Part shown: positions 61,161 through 64,000 of the stretch, in pieces
Numbering within the stretch: position 1 is the first letter of the stretch
How the letters are laid out: every line of letters begins with the position of its first letter
Notes under the pieces: model-generated
What the model saw: only the letters and a program-made list of their open reading frames with translations
Databases searched by the model: none
Told to the model about the DNA's origin: nothing
Made by a program: the position numbers and the translations under genes
From: Paludibacterium sp.
Lineage (GTDB): Bacteria; Pseudomonadota; Gammaproteobacteria; Burkholderiales; Chromobacteriaceae
Assembly: GCF_019232825.1 (NCBI RefSeq)
Contig: NZ_JAFAND010000112.1
Coordinates: 1 to 64,000 of the forward strand
DNA: 64,000 bases
Direction of reading: 5' to 3'

Positions 61161-61255
61161 AGAGGGCTCAAACCGGTTGATGATGCGTCTAGTTGCATAA
61201 CGATGGCCTAACTTTAGCGCAAGCGCCGCCGCCCCGGAAGAGCCTGCACCCAGCC

Positions 61256-61948
61256 TCACTGCACCGCAAGCTTGCCGCTGACCTGCAATTGCAGGGTCGA
61301 AGTGCCGGCTTGCCAGTCGGGGGTTGCCACGCTGTCGGTATTGCCGGATGCGCGTTTGGCCATCATCGCCATCACCGGACGCGGCATATTGCCACTATTG
61401 CCGACATTCAATTCGCGTACGCTAACATGCGTCTTGCCCAACGCGCCGGCGGCAATTTTCGCCGTGGCTTGCAGTTGGGCGATGGCTTCCGGCAGCATTT
61501 GCTGTTCGATGGTTCGGCGCGCAGCGTCGGAGACGCTGAAGTCGACGCTGGAGAGCAGCAGCGTCTGCTGTAGCTTCGCGACCAATTGGGCGCCCTGGAC
61601 GAAGTCACGGGTACGCAAGTGAATTTCGGCACGTCCCTGCCAGCCCTTGATTTGATTGTTCTTGTCATACTGAGGCCAGCTGGCGTAGGCGCCGCTGGAC
61701 GCTTGAACGGCGCTATAGCCTTTGGCCTCTGCCAGCGCGGCGGCGGTCTTGCGGTTCAGGCTGTCGGCCAACGGCGCCGGCTGCGCCCGGCTGTCTTCTG
61801 CGTACAAGGTGACGTCCAGTTGATCGTTGGCTACTTCGCGTTGGCTCGACGCGGTCAGTTCGAGCACGGTGGCGGTGTCTTCCGCGGCGGCGGGCAGCGC
61901 CGCGGTCAGAAGCAGCGTGCCGCCCATCAAGGCATGTATGAGTTTCAT
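61256..61948 (-). CDS. SIMPL-domain (DUF541) periplasmic protein
   Basis: 230 residues: signal peptide (KLIHALMGGTLLLTAALPAAA) followed by a SIMPL domain (LELTASSQREVANDQLDVTLYAED, YSAVQASSGAYASWPQYDKN, LLLSSVDFSVSDAARR). Related to YggE of E. coli and to uncharacterised envelope-stress proteins. Function unknown. Monocistronic. Confidence 0.88.
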   Translation of the reverse strand: MKLIHALMGGTLLLTAALPAAAEDTATVLELTASSQREVANDQLDVTLYAEDSRAQPAPLADSLNRKTAAALAEAKGYSAVQASSGAYASWPQYDKNNQIKGWQGRAEIHLRTRDFVQGAQLVAKLQQTLLLSSVDFSVSDAARRTIEQQMLPEAIAQLQATAKIAAGALGKTHVSVRELNVGNSGNMPRPVMAMMAKRASGNTDSVATPDWQAGTSTLQLQVSGKLAVQ

Positions 61949-62055
61949 GGTATCTCGCTGTGCGCAATGGAAAAGAGCTGGACAAAATAATGACGGGATC
62001 GTTCAACTGAACCCGTCATCAATTTAGTCGCATAGCCGCCGCAAGGGCAAGGCGA

Positions 62056-63651
62056 TTAGGCCAAGTATTCGTAGCCCGGCAGCGTCAGAAATTCAACGAA
62101 ACTGTCGGAAGTGGTCAGCATGTCGAACATCTTGACCGCGTCGTCGTACTGCTTGCTCCAGCGCGCGCCGTACTCCGCCTTGAGCTTGGCCACTTCGTCG
62201 GCTTGCAGCTGGCGGAACAGTTCCACCGTCACCTTGCGGCCGTCGTCGAGCACGCCCTTGGGCGAGCGAATCCATTGCCAGATCTGCGAGCGCGAGATCT
62301 CCGCGGTGGCGGCGTCTTCCATCAGGTTGTGGATCGGCACGCAGCCGTTGCCGGAGATCCAGGCGCCTAGGTATTGGATGCCGACGTTGATGTTCATGCA
62401 GAGCCCCGCCTCGGTGATCGGCGTTTCCGGTTGGAAGTTGATCAGATCGGCCGCCTTGACCTCGACATCCGGCCGCTGCTTGTCGATCTGGTTCGGCCGC
62501 GCGCCCAGCACGGCGCTGAAGGCCTCCAGCGCGATCGGCACGAGTCCGGGGTGCGCGATCCAGCCGCCGTCGTAGCCGTCGTTGGCATCGCGTTCCTTGT
62601 CGGCGCGCACGCCGCTCAGCGCCTTTTCGTTGGCCGCCGGGTCGTTCTTGATCGGAATCAGCGCTGCCATGCCGCCGATCGCCGGCGCGTTGCGGCGGTG
62701 GCAGGTCTTGAGCAGCAGTAGGCTGTAAGCGCGCATGAAAGGCACGGTCATGGTGATCTGCCCACGGTTGGCCAGGCAGAAGTCGCGGTTGTTCTTGAAT
62801 TTCTTGATGCAGCTGAAAATATAGTCCCAGCGGCCGGCATTCAGGCCCGCGCTGTGTTCGCGCAGCTCATACAGGATTTCGTCCATCTCGAACGCGGCGA
62901 GAATGGTTTCGATCAGTACGGTGGCCTTGATGGTGCCGCGCGGCACCGAGAGCGCGTCTTGCGCGGCGATGAAGATGTCGTTCCACAGCCGCGCCTCGAG
63001 ATGGCTCTCCATCTTGGGCAGGTAGTAATAGGTGGCCGAGCCGTTGGCGTTCAGATAGTGGATATTGTGGAAGAAAGACAGCGCGAAATCGAAGATCGCG
63101 CCGCTGACCTGCTCGCCGTCCACCGTCACGTGCTTTTCCATCAAGTGCCAGCCGCGCGGGCGCAAAATCAGCGTGGCGATGGTGTCGTTGAGGCGGTAGG
63201 CCTTGCCCTCTGCGCTCGTCCAGGCGATGGTTTTGCGGTAAGCGTCGCGCACGTTGATCTGGCCGGTGATCTGGTTGTCCCAGCTCGGGCAATTCGAGTC
63301 CTCGAAGTCGGCCATGAAGCTCTTGGCGCCGGAATTGAGCGCGTTGATCATCATCTTGCGCTCTACCGGGCCGGTGATTTCGGCGCGGCGGTCGAGAAGA
63401 TCCGCCGGCAGCGGCGCGATTTTCCAGTCGCCGGCGCGGATGGCGGCGGTTTCCGGCAGGAAGTCCGGCAGACGGCCGGCGTCGAGCTCGGCCTGGCGCG
63501 TGACGCGCGCGCTCATCAGCACGCGCCGGCGCGCCTCGAACTGCCGGTGCAGCGCGGCGACCAGCGCCAGCGCGTCGGGGGTCAGGATGGTGGCGAATTC
63601 CGCCGAGATCGGGGCATGGATTGCGACGCCCTGTGGCAATGCTATCGACAT
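62056..63651 (-). CDS. aceB: Malate synthase A AceB
   Basis: Condenses glyoxylate with acetyl-CoA in the glyoxylate shunt, which permits growth on acetate or fatty acids. 531 residues, the A-isoform length (E. coli 533). Conserved [16 protein letters not shown] and [12 protein letters not shown], the [13 protein letters not shown] motif and a C-terminal Asp region (GVQYLG-like [18 protein letters not shown]). aceA (isocitrate lyase) is not in the window. Divergent from a LysR gene that may regulate it. GAGAGGAAGC precedes the ATG. Confidence 0.96.
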   Translation of the reverse strand: MSIALPQGVAIHAPISAEFATILTPDALALVAALHRQFEARRRVLMSARVTRQAELDAGRLPDFLPETAAIRAGDWKIAPLPADLLDRRAEITGPVERKMMINALNSGAKSFMADFEDSNCPSWDNQITGQINVRDAYRKTIAWTSAEGKAYRLNDTIATLILRPRGWHLMEKHVTVDGEQVSGAIFDFALSFFHNIHYLNANGSATYYYLPKMESHLEARLWNDIFIAAQDALSVPRGTIKATVLIETILAAFEMDEILYELREHSAGLNAGRWDYIFSCIKKFKNNRDFCLANRGQITMTVPFMRAYSLLLLKTCHRRNAPAIGGMAALIPIKNDPAANEKALSGVRADKERDANDGYDGGWIAHPGLVPIALEAFSAVLGARPNQIDKQRPDVEVKAADLINFQPETPITEAGLCMNINVGIQYLGAWISGNGCVPIHNLMEDAATAEISRSQIWQWIRSPKGVLDDGRKVTVELFRQLQADEVAKLKAEYGARWSKQYDDAVKMFDMLTTSDSFVEFLTLPGYEYLA

Positions 63652-63763
63652 GATGCTTCCTCTCGTGCTGTGCTTTTATGAAAATATGGTAATCAGTTTA
63701 GTGACGTCATAGTGCTAAAAAAAGACCTATAATCGCATAACATCTTTTACTTTTTAGTATCTA

Positions 63764-64000
63764 ATGGACAACCTCAAGCAGTTGGAGAGCTTCGTCGCGG
63801 TGGTCAAACACGGCAGCCTCTCCGCCGCCGCGCGCATCGAGGGCGTGGTGCCGGCGGTGATGGGCCGCCGGTTGGATGCGCTGGAAGAGCGGCTGGGCGC
63901 CAAGCTGCTGGTGCGTACCACGCGCAGCCTGTCGCTGACCCAGGAGGGTAGCGCCTTTTACGAGGATTGCCTGCGCATCCTGGCCGAACTGACAGAGGCC
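63764..64000 (+). CDS. LysR-type transcriptional regulator, N-terminal part (cut by window edge)
   Basis: 79 codons visible, then the window ends. MDNLKQLESFVAVVKHGSLS, then a helix-turn-helix (SAAARIEGVVPAVMGRRLDALEERLG) and LLVRTTRSLSLTQEG, the LysR DNA-binding signature. Divergent from aceB across a 112-base gap that holds TATAAT at 63728-63733 and the palindrome TGACGTCA at 63702-63709. Control of aceB is an inference from position only. Confidence 0.88.
   Translation, partial: MDNLKQLESFVAVVKHGSLSAAARIEGVVPAVMGRRLDALEERLGAKLLVRTTRSLSLTQEGSAFYEDCLRILAELTEA

Overview
The window looks like chromosomal backbone from a high-GC beta-proteobacterium, most likely the order Neisseriales and family Chromobacteriaceae. 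This is an inference from gene content and protein flavour: a PglL-type O-oligosaccharyltransferase beside a type IV pilin, an OmpA/RmpM-like protein, iron-sulfur (APS-type) CysH next to CysI and a DUF934 protein, monofunctional RibB behind an FMN riboswitch, an lptD-surA-pdxA run, and the Tyr-Gly-Thr tRNA/tuf cluster. Almost everything is housekeeping. I see no prophage, integrase, complete insertion sequence, CRISPR array or recognisable defence island.

Layout. 1-5300: the tuf start with three tRNAs, a ferredoxin and rsmD on the minus strand, then ftsY-ftsE-ftsX and rpoH on the plus strand; rpoH is preceded by an almost perfect CIRCE operator. 5300-10450: pilin and its putative glycosyltransferase (minus), then bioA and proB. 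10450-16830: a minus-strand block of ROK kinase-ruvB and amgK-murU-ruvC-ruvA, interrupted by riboswitch-controlled ribB and a pair of inverted REP-like hairpins. 16900-25400: lptD-surA-pdxA (outer-membrane biogenesis, vitamin B6) and a giant FAD/Fe-S oxidoreductase. 25370-25980: an odd patch with heptamer repeats in inverted orientation, stem-loops and a small unrecognised ORF with a good ribosome-binding site. 26000-33500: a Lys/Ala repeat protein, a CBS-domain transporter-like protein, HIT protein, sulfurtransferase, hydrolase, exonuclease III, pyrE, and a cation antiporter. 33560-38600: three tRNA-Lys genes, cutA, fxsA, DUF167, dps, tonB-like, thioesterase and thioredoxin genes, a 208-bp MITE-like structured element, and slyD. 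38600-49270: lipoprotein, bamC-dapA, ybiT, an SDR, cysB/cysH-cysI-DUF934 and an OmpA-like gene. 49360-64000: ribF-ileS-lspA-ispH, a GNAT protein, a large HD-GYP sensor, htpG, small envelope proteins, GST, aceB and a truncated LysR gene.

How genes work together. Several coherent modules are visible: co-translational targeting and septal FtsEX; anhydro-MurNAc recycling (amgK-murU); LPS and outer-membrane protein assembly (lptD, surA, bamC); sulfate assimilation (cysB, cysH, cysI, DUF934); flavin supply (ribB, ribF); lipoprotein maturation (lspA). Heat shock appears layered: rpoH has a CIRCE site, and htpG has a sigma-32-like promoter, so HrcA may sit above the sigma-32 regulon.

The most unusual pieces are the 208-bp element with 26-bp terminal inverted repeats at 37869-38076, the structured leader plus small ORF at 25373-25931, the CIRCE site on rpoH, and the HD-GYP protein with a long insertion inside its catalytic domain.
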